Numbered from the stretch's first letter, positions 44,386-53,440 are shown. The stretch: 64,000 bases of DNA from Kuafuiihalomonas sp039024635 (GCA_039024635.1 JBCCQA010000007.1:62001-126000); one strand, 5' to 3'. Numbers and translations: made by a program. The notes: generated by a model from the letters alone, not told the origin.

Positions 44386-45129
44386 ATGTACGAGGCTGAC
44401 GAGGACGAGGGCGGCGCAGAAGGCGCCCCAGCGTGGATGGCCACCTTCGCCGACTTGTCGACCCTCCTTCTGACCTTCTTCGTGCTCCTGTTGTCCTTCG
44501 CCAACATGGACGTCATCGAGTTCAAGGCGGCCCTCGGCTCGGTGAAGAACGCCCTCGGCGTCGTCACCAAACGGCCAGGTGAGCTCGAGGGAAGCAGCCC
44601 TACGCCCATCAACTTCGAGGACTCCAATGCCTCCTCCAAGAGCGACAAGGGTCTCCCCAACGAGCTGATTCCAATTCACCAGATGATTCGGAATAAGAAC
44701 ATGGACGGCTCGATGAAGCTCATTGTCACCGAGAAGAACATCATCCTCCGGGTGAACGGCCTGTTCCCTTCGGGCACGGCCGAGCTCCAGCCCGAGGACT
44801 TCGTTCAGCTCGATATCATCAACGCCCTTTGTCGGCTCTACGCCCAGCCGATAATGGTCGAGGCCCATACCGACGACCGCGCTATCAGCTCTCCGATCTT
44901 CCCCTCCAACTGGGAGCTCTCCGCCCATCGCGCGGCCGCCGTCGCCCGATACTTGGAGCGGGCGGGCCGGGTGGATCCCGAGCGAATTAGCCCGAGTGGC
45001 TACGGGCCCTGGCGTCCCCTGGTGCCCAACGACTCGCCCGCCAACCGGGCCGAGAACCGGAGAGTCGACATCATCCTCGCCCGGAAGCGCGACGTCCCCA
45101 TCCAAATGAACGACAGCGGCGCCTGGTAA
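44386..45129 (+). CDS. motB: Flagellar-type motor stator MotB
   Basis: A 247-residue protein with a short acidic N-terminus, one transmembrane helix with the proton-binding Asp23 (FADLSTLLLTFFVLLLSF), a linker and an OmpA-like peptidoglycan-binding domain (PSGTAELQPED, VEAHTDDRA, SPSGYGPWRPLVPND, NRRVDIILA). It forms the stator with MotA. No other flagellar structural genes are visible, so the pair could power a non-flagellar process such as gliding. Confidence 0.93.
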   Translation: MYEADEDEGGAEGAPAWMATFADLSTLLLTFFVLLLSFANMDVIEFKAALGSVKNALGVVTKRPGELEGSSPTPINFEDSNASSKSDKGLPNELIPIHQMIRNKNMDGSMKLIVTEKNIILRVNGLFPSGTAELQPEDFVQLDIINALCRLYAQPIMVEAHTDDRAISSPIFPSNWELSAHRAAAVARYLERAGRVDPERISPSGYGPWRPLVPNDSPANRAENRRVDIILARKRDVPIQMNDSGAW

Positions 45130-45136
45130 AGTTCGG

Positions 45137-46423
45137 TTGTCCGGGGACGGACCCGTCCGCTACCGATTGAGTGTGGGCCGCCGCTTCCTTCTCGCCGCTG
45201 CCGTCTTCGCCTGCGCGCCCGAGCCTGCCCCGGAGCCCGTTCCCCCAGCGCCCCTTCCGCCGGCCCCCCTCCAAGGGCCGGAGCCCATGCGCTGGGACCA
45301 CAGTCTGATTCAGGTGCAGCAGGTTCAGCGCAACGACAGTCTGTCGACCGTCCTCGCTCGAATGAACGTGGGGGCCCTCGGCGTCGAGCAGGTCTTGGAC
45401 GCCTTGGCGGGGCTGGTCGACTTCACCAAGGTCCACCCCGGGGATCGTCTGGAAGGGGTGGTCTCTGACGCGGGCCGACTGGACTGGCTTCGCTACGTGG
45501 GAGGCGTCGAAGATCGCTTCGTTGCTCTGCGGGTCAATCCCGAGGCCATGTACGGCTACCAGGAGCACGTGCCCGTCCGGGTCGAACGGGCCCACGTTCA
45601 GGGCGTCCTCGAGGACTCGCTCTACCTCTCGATGAAGGCGATCGGCGAGAAGGACTGGCTGGCCCTCACCGTGGCCGATCTGTTCGCCTGGGACATCGAC
45701 TTCTTCACCGAGCCTCGCCGGGGGGACCGTTTTCAGATGGTGGTGGAGAAACGCTACGTCGAGGACGCGTTCGTGGGTTACGGGAGCGTCCTCGGTGCGG
45801 AGTACGCCCAGGTGGACGGCGATGTGTTTCGAGCCTTCCGCTACGCGTTCGAAGACGGTCGGGCGGGCTACTACCAGGCCGACGGTACGGCGGTCGAAAA
45901 ACAGTTCCTCAAGTCGCCGGTGAAGTTCGCCACCATCACCAGTCGCTTCGGTCTCCGTCGCCACCCGGTCCTCAAGTACGTCCGGGCCCACAAGGGCGTG
46001 GACTACGGTGCGCCTCGGGGCACCGGCATCTGGGCCGTCGGGGGCGGGGTCGTAACCTGGGCCGCTCGCCGGGGGGGCTACGGACGCCTAGTGGAGGTCC
46101 GCCACCGGAACGGGTTGAGCACCCGCTACGCTCACCTCAGTCGCTACGGCCCCGGGATCCGAAAAGGAACGAGGGTTCGGCAGAAGCAGGTCATCGGCTA
46201 CGTGGGCTCCTCGGGCATGGCCACCGGGCCCCACCTTCACTTCGAGGTCCTCCGCCAGGGCCGCCAGACAAACCCGCTCACCTTGGTGGTGCCGCCGGCT
46301 CCTCCTCTCCCCGAGGCCGAGCGTCCCCGCTTCGAGGCTCAGGTCGCCCCTACCATCGCGACCCTGGAGGGTGAGGGCGGGGTCGAGACTGAGACGGGGA
46401 CGACGACGGCCGCCCTGGATTGA
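45137..46423 (+). CDS. M23 (LytM) family peptidoglycan peptidase
   Basis: A 428-residue exported protein. A signal-type N-terminus (GRRFLLAAAVFACAPEP) gives either a lipid anchor or cleavage and is followed by a Pro/Ala linker. The middle resembles the LysM/OapA-like stalk of DipM/MepM-type peptidases (RNDSLSTVLARMNV). The M23 domain at the C-terminus has FGLRRHPVLKYVRAHKGVDY and PHLHFEV, giving the H-x3-D and H-x-H zinc ligands. It cuts peptidoglycan crosslinks, perhaps to let the MotAB stator reach the wall. TTG 45137 is the earliest open start; GTG 45155 or 45173 fit the signal peptide better. Confidence 0.88.
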   Translation: MSGDGPVRYRLSVGRRFLLAAAVFACAPEPAPEPVPPAPLPPAPLQGPEPMRWDHSLIQVQQVQRNDSLSTVLARMNVGALGVEQVLDALAGLVDFTKVHPGDRLEGVVSDAGRLDWLRYVGGVEDRFVALRVNPEAMYGYQEHVPVRVERAHVQGVLEDSLYLSMKAIGEKDWLALTVADLFAWDIDFFTEPRRGDRFQMVVEKRYVEDAFVGYGSVLGAEYAQVDGDVFRAFRYAFEDGRAGYYQADGTAVEKQFLKSPVKFATITSRFGLRRHPVLKYVRAHKGVDYGAPRGTGIWAVGGGVVTWAARRGGYGRLVEVRHRNGLSTRYAHLSRYGPGIRKGTRVRQKQVIGYVGSSGMATGPHLHFEVLRQGRQTNPLTLVVPPAPPLPEAERPRFEAQVAPTIATLEGEGGVETETGTTTAALD

Positions 46424-46469
46424 GCGGCTCGGCTCAAGCCGGGTCCTCCATGACCGATTGCCGTCGAGG

Positions 46470-47879
46470 ATGCATACGGAAGGGTCGCGAACGTCCGCCC
46501 CCGAGTCGCTGACTCGGTCTTTGGATGCGGTGTGGCGGACGGCGGCCGTCATTCGTTTCCGTCCCGATGGAACCGTCCTCGAGGCGAGCCCGCTCTTTCT
46601 CGAGGCCATGGGCTACGAAGAAGATGAAATCGTCGGCCAGCATCATCGGATTTTCTGTCCGCCCGAATTGGTCCAGTCTCCTGCATACGTTCAGATGTGG
46701 CAGCGGCTAAGGGCAGGTGAGCAATACACCGCCGAGATCCTCCGCCTGGCCAAGGACGGCCGCGAGGTCTTCCTTCAGGCGACCTACGCCCCGGTGTACG
46801 ACGCCTTGGGCGGAGTGGAGTCGGTGCTCAAGTTCGCCACCAACATCACCGAACACGCCCAGGCTCGAGCGCGGGTCCGGAGCGGCTTGGAGGCCTTACA
46901 GGAGGTGTTGAGTGCGGCTCGGACCGGTGACTTTCGAAAGCGCGTCTGCCTGAAGGGTGACGATGAGGTCGCGGAGCTCGCGGGCGCCGTCGACGAGATC
47001 CTGGAGAGGGCTTCGACCGCGCTCAAGAGCGTCGATCTAGAGGCGAATGAGTTGACGGTCTCCATCAGTGATCTGCAGTCGGTCAGTGCCCAGATGAAGG
47101 AGGCTTCGGATGCAGCTACGAACTCGACGCGAGCGGCCAAGGACGCCGCCCTGGAGACGAACGCCCAGGTGAGTTCGGTGGCCGAATCGGCGAGTCGGTT
47201 GAACACGAGTATGGACGAGATGACCGCTGGATCTCGAAAGGCGGCCGACTTTGCCCGTTCGGCGGTGCAGAGTACACGCTCGGTCGAAGAGGCCGTCGAG
47301 CGATTGGGCGGTGAAAGCGAGAGCATTCGCGGCGTCGTGAAGACGATCAACGGCATCGCTCAGCAAACCAATTTGCTGGCCCTCAACGCGACCATCGAGG
47401 CGGCTCGAGCCGGAGAGGCGGGTCGAGGCTTTGCGGTGGTGGCGAACGAGGTCAAAGAGCTGGCCAAGGGTACATCCGCTGCGACCGAAGACGTCGCGCA
47501 ACGCATCGAACTCATCCGTACTTCGGTCGTTGCTACCACCGAGAGCATCCGAGAGGTCGTCGCCGCCATCGAACGGATCGGAGAGCACCAGACCAAAGCG
47601 GCGGAGGAGATGGTTCGGCAGAATGCCGCCACCGATGAGATGCAGCAGACGCTGGGCCAAGTGGCCGAACGGACGTCCAACATGGTCGCCGCCGTGGAGG
47701 ACGTCGATACGCACGTGGCCGCGAGTGAAGCAGGGGCCCAAACCGCGGCCGAAGCGGGTCGCGTGCTCGCTGCGCTCTCTCAGGGGCTCGACGCCTTGAC
47801 GAGTCGCTTTGTTCTCCACGACGACAAGCATGAGCGCAGCTTCATCGAAACCGAAGACAGCACTGTGGAGCTGTTCTAA
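46470..47879 (+). CDS. Soluble PAS-containing methyl-accepting chemotaxis protein
   Basis: A 469-residue chemoreceptor with no transmembrane segment. A PAS domain covers about residues 20-130 (AAVIRFRPDGTVLEASPLFLEAMGY, LAKDGREVFLQATYAPV). A short HAMP-like stretch and then the long coiled-coil MCP signal domain follow, with the hairpin tip containing NGIAQQTNLLALNATIEAARAG and AVVANEVKELA. It would feed a CheA-CheW array from an internal signal such as redox state. ATG 46470 is chosen because the PAS domain begins soon after. It lies in the motAB cluster. Confidence 0.93.
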   Translation: MHTEGSRTSAPESLTRSLDAVWRTAAVIRFRPDGTVLEASPLFLEAMGYEEDEIVGQHHRIFCPPELVQSPAYVQMWQRLRAGEQYTAEILRLAKDGREVFLQATYAPVYDALGGVESVLKFATNITEHAQARARVRSGLEALQEVLSAARTGDFRKRVCLKGDDEVAELAGAVDEILERASTALKSVDLEANELTVSISDLQSVSAQMKEASDAATNSTRAAKDAALETNAQVSSVAESASRLNTSMDEMTAGSRKAADFARSAVQSTRSVEEAVERLGGESESIRGVVKTINGIAQQTNLLALNATIEAARAGEAGRGFAVVANEVKELAKGTSAATEDVAQRIELIRTSVVATTESIREVVAAIERIGEHQTKAAEEMVRQNAATDEMQQTLGQVAERTSNMVAAVEDVDTHVAASEAGAQTAAEAGRVLAALSQGLDALTSRFVLHDDKHERSFIETEDSTVELF

Positions 47880-47892
47880 TTCCGGCACTTGT

Positions 47893-47907
47893 GCACCGTC
47901 ACGGTGC
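47893..47907. terminator. Weak hairpin between convergent genes
   Basis: GCACCG-TCA-CGGTGC, a 6-bp stem with a 3-nt loop and no T-run, lies between the chemoreceptor and the sulfite-oxidase-like gene. It may help end both transcripts. Confidence 0.3.
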
Positions 47908-47954
47908 TCCCTGGGACCTGCGGGCCGCCGACTCGGACCGAGCTCGAAGTCCGA

Positions 47955-49112
47955 TCAGATCGCTTCGAAGCTGACGCGGAAGTCGCTGTTGGCGCCGTCT
48001 AGCGCGTCGGTGTCGGTGTCGGGCTGGATGTCGCCGTTGGCGTCGACCGCCTTCACCCGGAGGGTGTGCGCACCGGGCGCGAGGTCGACCTCCAGTCGGA
48101 ACGGAGCCCACACGTCGGGGAAGGGGTAGCTCATCCCTGGCGCCTGGAACTGGAGGGCGTCCATGAGCAGGGGGTCTTCGGCCAGGACCTCGGCCTCGCT
48201 GAGGAGCTCGGCGTCTACGAAGTCGCCTTCGTCCAGGGACACCTGAACCCGAGCGACCGGGGCGCTACCGCTGAGCGCGAAGCCAAAAATCGTGAAGAGC
48301 CCAGCCGGGACGGGCTCGGCGGCCAAAGGGTTGGTGAGCTTGGAGACGACCTGAACCGTTCCGTCGTCAAAGAAGCCCACGACCTCCTGGTAGGTGCCGA
48401 AGACTTCGTCACTGGTGCTCGCCTCGATCCGCTCCAGCCACTTCATCTGTTTGTAGCCGTACTCCCCGGGGACGATGAGCCGAACCGGGCCGCCGTGGGC
48501 ATGGGGGATGTCGCCCTCGTTCATGCCCCAGGCCAGGATGGGCTCGAGCCGACCCAGGCTTCCGGCGTCCATGACCTCCTGCAGGGTCAGGTTCTGGGTC
48601 ACGCCTTCGGCGCTGTCGTAGCCGAAGAATCGCAGGCGCCGAGTGGTCTGCATGTCGATGCCCGCCTCCTCCAGCAGCACACGCAGCGGGACGCCGGTCC
48701 ACAGGGCGGTGCCGACCAGGCCGGGCACCAATGTCGGCGCGTCGATGATGCAGCGGATGGTCTTCAGGATGGTGACGGTGTCGTTGGTCCGGGCCTGAAG
48801 GTTGGCCAGGTCGACGGTGAGTGGATTGCTGACTTCGCCCGTGATCTCCAAGCTCCAGCCGCTCGCCGTCTTGATCGGGATGTTCTCAAACTGAATGGAC
48901 AACGCCGTAAGTCCGGACCGCTGGGTGAAGAAGGTCCCCGGTTGTCGCTGGGCGATGACGTCGCTGGTCGAGTCTCGGTCCACCGGCGTCAAAAAGGAGA
49001 AGGCTCCGCCGCTTCCTTTGGAGGTGATGGTCTGAGTTTCGCACCGGACCAGGCTGAGGCCGAGGGCCGCGCCGCCCGCGCCTTGTATAAAGAGTCGTCG
49101 AGAGAAGGGCAT
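47955..49112 (-). CDS. Tat-exported sulfite-oxidase-like molybdopterin enzyme
   Basis: A 385-residue protein with a Tat signal (MPFSRRLFIQGAGGAALGLSL). The Mo-cofactor domain includes SLEITGEVSNPLTVDLANL, the presumptive Mo-ligand Cys in TIRCIID, WTGVPLRVLLEEAG and HAHGGPVRLIVPGEYGYKQMKW. A C-terminal Ig-like dimerisation domain follows (VARVQVSLDEGDF). It probably oxidises or reduces a sulfur compound in the periplasm. AAGGAG lies 8 nt before ATG. It is the last gene of the tight minus-strand run with the outer-membrane protein, 12 bp downstream of it. Confidence 0.9.
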   Translation of the reverse strand: MPFSRRLFIQGAGGAALGLSLVRCETQTITSKGSGGAFSFLTPVDRDSTSDVIAQRQPGTFFTQRSGLTALSIQFENIPIKTASGWSLEITGEVSNPLTVDLANLQARTNDTVTILKTIRCIIDAPTLVPGLVGTALWTGVPLRVLLEEAGIDMQTTRRLRFFGYDSAEGVTQNLTLQEVMDAGSLGRLEPILAWGMNEGDIPHAHGGPVRLIVPGEYGYKQMKWLERIEASTSDEVFGTYQEVVGFFDDGTVQVVSKLTNPLAAEPVPAGLFTIFGFALSGSAPVARVQVSLDEGDFVDAELLSEAEVLAEDPLLMDALQFQAPGMSYPFPDVWAPFRLEVDLAPGAHTLRVKAVDANGDIQPDTDTDALDGANSDFRVSFEAI

Positions 49113-49124
49113 GGGTTCGGCTCC

Positions 49125-50138
49125 TTAAAAGGCGTGGCTGTACTCGAGGCCGAGAAAGATGTCGTCGGTCGCGGGTGCGTTCTGCCCCCACACCGTCGAG
49201 TAATACTGGGCCACCAGTCCCACGTTCTTGGCATAGGGTACGTCGAAGAACCGGAGAGGATACAGGATCGTTCCCGCACCCAGCTTCACGATGCGCTGCC
49301 GGGTGGGAATGGGGTTGGCGGCCGAGAAGCCGAGCTCAGGCTCCAGAAGAGATACGTTGCCCAGAGTCTTTCCGAACAGGAGCACGGAGCCCTTGAAGGG
49401 GGTGATCCCGAACTCGGCGAGGAACAGGAACTCGTCGCTGAAGTTGGGCTGGTTGTCGAGCTGGCAGTTGATTTCGTTGGCCGAAGGGCAGTCCGCCGAG
49501 CCGCTGAAGGTGTAGGCGGTGGAGCGGGCTCGGATCCCCATGCCGAGCTGGGTGTAGGCCGGCAGCCCTTGGATGATCTGAAATCCGTAGCCGACCGCCG
49601 TCTTCACGTCGAACTCCACGTTCCCGGGGCCGACCGAAGGGTTCAGGTTTCGAGTGTAGCCGGTGGGGATCGAGAAGCCGAGCTCCAGGCTCCAGGTGAT
49701 TCGAGTCTCGATGGGCAGAAGCTTCAGGAGGTTGACCCGGGCGCCGGCATAAAGGTTTCCCGGGGCCTCGATGGCGGTGTTGACCGAGGCCTGCTCCACG
49801 AAGATGCGCTTGTAGGGCAGTTCGAGGTGCAGGGTCAGCTCGTCGATGAGGCCATATTCGACCTGGGCGTAGAAGCTTTCGTCCTGGAAGGCCTGGCCAT
49901 CGACCGCGTCGTTGAACAGGCGCCGATTGCTCGCCTGGTCGAATTGGTCCCCGGCGCTGACGAAGCCCACCGAAAGGAGGGTCCAAAGCTGGCCCTTCGG
50001 CCGGGTCCAGGCGCTGGAGTTGAAGGCCAGGCTGGGCGTGGCCTGCAAGAAGACGAGGGCGGCCCAGAGCAGCGCCGCAATTCGGGGCCGAAGAAGAAGC
50101 ACCAAGCGCTTGTAGCCCAAAGCGCTCACGCTTCCCAT
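49125..50138 (-). CDS. Outer-membrane beta-barrel protein
   Basis: A 337-residue exported protein: signal peptide LLWAALVFLQATPSLA, then many amphipathic beta-strands of a transporter-like barrel (FYAQVEYGLIDELTLHLELPY, NLYAGARVNLLKL, ITWSLELGFSIPTGYT) and a C-terminal Phe. It probably sits in the outer membrane; the substrate is unknown. It lies 12 bp upstream of the sulfite-oxidase-like gene and 19 bp downstream of proline dehydrogenase. Confidence 0.75.
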   Translation of the reverse strand: MGSVSALGYKRLVLLLRPRIAALLWAALVFLQATPSLAFNSSAWTRPKGQLWTLLSVGFVSAGDQFDQASNRRLFNDAVDGQAFQDESFYAQVEYGLIDELTLHLELPYKRIFVEQASVNTAIEAPGNLYAGARVNLLKLLPIETRITWSLELGFSIPTGYTRNLNPSVGPGNVEFDVKTAVGYGFQIIQGLPAYTQLGMGIRARSTAYTFSGSADCPSANEINCQLDNQPNFSDEFLFLAEFGITPFKGSVLLFGKTLGNVSLLEPELGFSAANPIPTRQRIVKLGAGTILYPLRFFDVPYAKNVGLVAQYYSTVWGQNAPATDDIFLGLEYSHAF

Positions 50139-50157
50139 TCGGCCAGACCGATGTCCG

Positions 50158-51105
50158 TCATGACCCTGATCCGCCCTCGACCGAGGCCGGCAGCTGCAGG
50201 GCCCGGCGAGGCCGAAACAGATTGCGCAGGACCAAGAAGATCATGCTTGGGCTCTCGTCCATCCGGCGGCGCAGGTAGGCCGTCGCGTCCTCCCAGCCCA
50301 TCGCGAAGGGGACGTAGAGCCGCACCGGGACCGGGCACCCGAAGGTGCCGAGCAGGAGCTTCTCCTGGATCTCGGCCCGGGGCACACCGAGGAGCATCTG
50401 CACTTCGCAGCGGTCCGGGGCGCTGGGTGCGAGCTCTTTGGCGAAGCGCTCCAGGACGGGCTCGTCGTGGGTCGCGAACTCGACCCGGGCCCCGCGGGCG
50501 AGGAGTCCCTCCGAGCAGTCGAGCATCCGGGCCTTCATTTCGGGCTTGTGGGTCAGCGCCACCTCCGAGGGTTCGGGATAGATGCCGATCACCAAACGGA
50601 CCCGCATCCCGGCCGGAATGCTCTCCACGTCTTTCGGCGTCCGGAGGAGTCGGGTCTGGAGCACGGTGCCCACATCGAAACCCTCGGCGAACAAGGAAGT
50701 CGCGAAGGCGAGGGTGAAGTCGGTCCATCGCCGGTCCTCCATGTCGATGGTCACCGCGATGTCGTGGGCGTGGGCCAGTTCCACCAGCTGCCGGATGGGC
50801 GCCACGCAGTCCTCCGGCTCACCGGTCGTGAAGGCCGAGGGCTTCACGGAGACGGTGGGCCGACGTCGTCCGTCGAAGCGGGTGTCCTGCGCCGAAAATC
50901 GGATTGTTCGGGCGTAGACCTCGACGTTGGCGTCGACCTGGTCCTGGGTCTGGACGTCCTCGCCGAGCAGGTCGAGGGTCGAGTCGAGGCCGGACCGGCT
51001 CCAGTGCTTCGCTGCGCAGTCCAGGGCTGCGTCCACGCTGCTTCCCGCGACGTAGGGTCGGGCGAAGAAGCGGACCAGCGGACCCGGCACGAAGCGAGAC
51101 AGCAT
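50158..51105 (-). CDS. Proline dehydrogenase (monofunctional)
   Basis: A 315-residue FAD TIM-barrel of the short PRODH type: PTVSVKPSAF (active-site Lys), AVTIDMEDRRW (Asp), QTRLLRTPKDV, VRLVIGIYPEPSEVAL, VEFATHDEP, LLGVPRAEIQEKLL, PVRLYVPFAMGWEDA and AYLRRRMDE. It oxidises proline to pyrroline-5-carboxylate and passes electrons to quinone. The common RLVKGAY motif is RLVIGIY here, losing a usually conserved Lys. It is 11 bp downstream of the TPR lipoprotein in the run. Confidence 0.9.
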   Translation of the reverse strand: MLSRFVPGPLVRFFARPYVAGSSVDAALDCAAKHWSRSGLDSTLDLLGEDVQTQDQVDANVEVYARTIRFSAQDTRFDGRRRPTVSVKPSAFTTGEPEDCVAPIRQLVELAHAHDIAVTIDMEDRRWTDFTLAFATSLFAEGFDVGTVLQTRLLRTPKDVESIPAGMRVRLVIGIYPEPSEVALTHKPEMKARMLDCSEGLLARGARVEFATHDEPVLERFAKELAPSAPDRCEVQMLLGVPRAEIQEKLLLGTFGCPVPVRLYVPFAMGWEDATAYLRRRMDESPSMIFLVLRNLFRPRRALQLPASVEGGSGS

Positions 51106-51116
51106 CGCGTAGGACC

Positions 51117-52133
51117 TTAGGGCCTGTCGGGGGTTCCGTCAGCCGGCATTCGCCCGGCTGGGCCTGGAGCGGAGACCTGCCCGCCGCCCCCCGCCATCGA
51201 CGCCAAGCGCTCCGAAATCCCCAGCTGTTCGGCGATCGGGGGATGGAGCGCCCGGAGCTTGCTCCAGTGGGTCCGGGCTTCAGCGAGGTCTCCACGCCGC
51301 TGGGCCAGAGCGCCGGCGACGAAGAGGACCTGGGGATCTTCCCCCGCTACTTCGAGGGCCCGGCCCATGGCGGCTACCGAGGCTTGGACGTTGCCGTTCG
51401 CGAGCTGGGCCTCGGCCAGCCCGGCCAAGCCGCCGGGGTTGTCGGGCTCGAGCTGAAGGGCGGCCTTGAAGCCGGCCACGGCATCGGCGGTTCGTCCTTC
51501 TCGGGCCGCCTGGAGCGCCAGGGCCAGAGCGGCGCCGAACTCGTTCAGGCCGGGCTTCGTCTCCTCCGGAGTCGGTGCTGCTGCTTCGGGCGCGGAAGGG
51601 GCCGAAATCGCGCCGGGGGGCGGGGGAATGTTCTGCAGGCGGCCGCCCAGCTGGGCCAAGCTGCTTTGCACCCGGGACCTGGCCGGGTGATCGTCCGGCG
51701 CCGCGTCGAGGAAGGCGGAGTAGACGCGACGGGCCTGACGAAGGGCGGCCGGACTCTGGCTGGCCTCCAAGAACTCCCCGAAGGCGAGCAGACACTCAGG
51801 CTCTCGGGGCGAAGCCTGCAAGCAGGCTTGCAGCTCCCGCGCGACTGCGTCCTCGTAGCCCAGTTCGACGTAGATCTGCGCCAGGTCTCCACGAACGGCG
51901 GGCGGCGCGTCCTTCACAACCCCGGCCCGGAGCAGAGCGTCGGCCGCCTGGAGGGTTCGACCTTCGCCCTCGAGTCGAGCGGCGGCGGTCCTCCAGTCTT
52001 CGGAGCTGCCCGAGGCTTCGGCCTGGGCGATGAGGGCTCGGACTTCGCGGTCAGCCTCGGCGGAGAGGGGAGGAGGCCCCTGCTCCCAGCAGCCCCCTAA
52101 GGTCAAGACCAGCCAATGCCCCGTTCGTCTCAC
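51117..52133 (-). CDS. TPR-repeat lipoprotein
   Basis: A 338-residue lipoprotein (signal VRRTGHWLVLTLGGC, lipobox LGGC). The mature part consists of TPR helices: DWRTAAARLEGEGRTLQAADALL, DLAQIYVELGYEDAVARELQ, ALQAAREGRTADAVAGFKAAL, GLAGLAEAQLANGNVQASVAAM. A Pro/Ala linker lies in the middle. It probably scaffolds an envelope complex. The GTG at 52133 overlaps the folK stop (GTGA), which fixes both the start and translational coupling. Confidence 0.82.
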   Translation of the reverse strand: MRRTGHWLVLTLGGCWEQGPPPLSAEADREVRALIAQAEASGSSEDWRTAAARLEGEGRTLQAADALLRAGVVKDAPPAVRGDLAQIYVELGYEDAVARELQACLQASPREPECLLAFGEFLEASQSPAALRQARRVYSAFLDAAPDDHPARSRVQSSLAQLGGRLQNIPPPPGAISAPSAPEAAAPTPEETKPGLNEFGAALALALQAAREGRTADAVAGFKAALQLEPDNPGGLAGLAEAQLANGNVQASVAAMGRALEVAGEDPQVLFVAGALAQRRGDLAEARTHWSKLRALHPPIAEQLGISERLASMAGGGGQVSAPGPAGRMPADGTPDRP

Positions 52134-52693
52134 GCTTCCTCCAGCGGCCAGATCTTGGGCTCCGTGCACGCGACCGAGAGCTCGCGAACGGTCTGCCGCC
52201 CGCCCGGCAACACCCGCTCCGGCACAAGCTCGGCCAGAGGACGAAGCACGAAGCTCCGTCGGTGCATCTCGGGATGGGGGATCCGAAGCTCGGGACTGCG
52301 AATCTGGCGCTCCTCGTAGAGCAGGATGTCGAGGTCGATGACCCGAGCGCCCCAGCGCTCCTTCCGAACGCGGCCCATTCGGTCCTCGACCCCTTGGCAG
52401 GCGCGAAGCAGCTCCATGGGTCCGAGCTCCGTCTCGACCTCGAAGACCGCATTCACGTAGTCGGGCTGGTCGGCGGCCCCGACCGGCTTGCTGCCGTACA
52501 GCCGCGACCGACGCTCGACGGCGGCGCCGACCTGCTGGAGCCGAGCTTCGGCTTCCCCGATTTGCGCCACCGGATCTTCCAGATTGGCGCCGACGCCCAA
52601 GAACGCGCGCATGGCCCCATTCAGCTCGTCAGCTCTCGAGGGTCGAGCTTTTTTGCTCTGTGGTTCCGAGGGATCCGGTCGGACTTCAGCCAC
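52130..52693 (-). CDS. folK: 6-hydroxymethyl-7,8-dihydropterin pyrophosphokinase
   Basis: A 187-residue HPPK. FLGVGANLEDPVAQIGEAEARL opens the domain, DQPDYVNAVFEVET follows, and the signature WGARVIDLDILLY with the two Mg-binding Asp residues is intact, followed by IPHPEMHRRSFVLRPLAEL. It transfers pyrophosphate from ATP to the pterin in folate synthesis. GTG 52693 is the longest start; ATG 52612 would begin directly at the domain, and neither has a clear Shine-Dalgarno. It heads the run folK, TPR lipoprotein, proline dehydrogenase, barrel, sulfite-oxidase-like gene. Confidence 0.92.
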   Translation of the reverse strand: MAEVRPDPSEPQSKKARPSRADELNGAMRAFLGVGANLEDPVAQIGEAEARLQQVGAAVERRSRLYGSKPVGAADQPDYVNAVFEVETELGPMELLRACQGVEDRMGRVRKERWGARVIDLDILLYEERQIRSPELRIPHPEMHRRSFVLRPLAELVPERVLPGGRQTVRELSVACTEPKIWPLEEA

Positions 52694-52815
52694 CTCCGTG
52701 ATCGGCGAAGTCGTCTTCGGAACCCAGGCCGGCCAAGCGTTCGGGCGAGGAAGCAGACGCGCACGGGCCCCAAGCGGAACGCGGAAGCCTTGCTCGCTGC
52801 CGCGCGGAAGCGCTA

Positions 52816-53415
52816 ATGCGCCGCATGGGCGTCATCATCAACCGGGTTTACACTCGGACGGGAGACAAGGGCACTACCCGGTTGGCGGGTGGGCAAGAGA
52901 TCGCAAAGACCGACGCCCGCATCGAGGCCTACGGCACCCTGGACGAGTTGAATGCCTGCATGGGCCTGGTCGCCGAAGAGCTTCGGCGCAGTCACGCCGA
53001 TGATTCAAAGCTGGGTCTGCTCGTGCAGGTGCGCCGGATCCAGAACGAACTCTTCGACGCCGGAGGCGAGCTTGCCACCCTTCCCGAAGATCGACATCCC
53101 CAGCAGGCCGTCCTTCTGCCCAGCGACGTGGAGACGCTGGAAGCCGAGATGGACGCGGCCAATGCCGAGCTTCCGACTCTTCGCTCCTTCATCCTTCCCG
53201 GGGGGGGCATGCTCAGCGCTTTCTTCCACCAGGCACGGACCGTGTGTCGCCGGGCCGAGCGTCGCCTCGTGGACCTCCATCAAGTCGATCCCCAGCGGGA
53301 CGAGGTTCTGCAGTACGTGAACCGGCTCAGCGACTGGCTTTTCATCATGGGTCGTCGGGCCGCCATCCAGACGGGGGAAGACGAGGTCCTCTGGAAGCCT
53401 GGCGAGCGCGGATGA
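52816..53415 (+). CDS. PduO-type cob(I)yrinic acid a,c-diamide adenosyltransferase
   Basis: A 199-residue five-helix-bundle enzyme: VYTRTGDKGTTRLAGGQ (ATP-binding N-terminus), AYGTLDELNACMGLV, FILPGGGMLSAFFHQARTVCRRAERRLV and NRLSDWLFIMGRRAA. It adenosylates cob(I)alamin to give coenzyme B12. ATG 52816 or 52825 could start it. It diverges from folK across about 120 bp and converges with the PQQ-propeller gene. Confidence 0.95.
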   Translation: MRRMGVIINRVYTRTGDKGTTRLAGGQEIAKTDARIEAYGTLDELNACMGLVAEELRRSHADDSKLGLLVQVRRIQNELFDAGGELATLPEDRHPQQAVLLPSDVETLEAEMDAANAELPTLRSFILPGGGMLSAFFHQARTVCRRAERRLVDLHQVDPQRDEVLQYVNRLSDWLFIMGRRAAIQTGEDEVLWKPGERG

Positions 53416-53440
53416 CTTCGAAAGAGTCGGAGCGGCCCGC

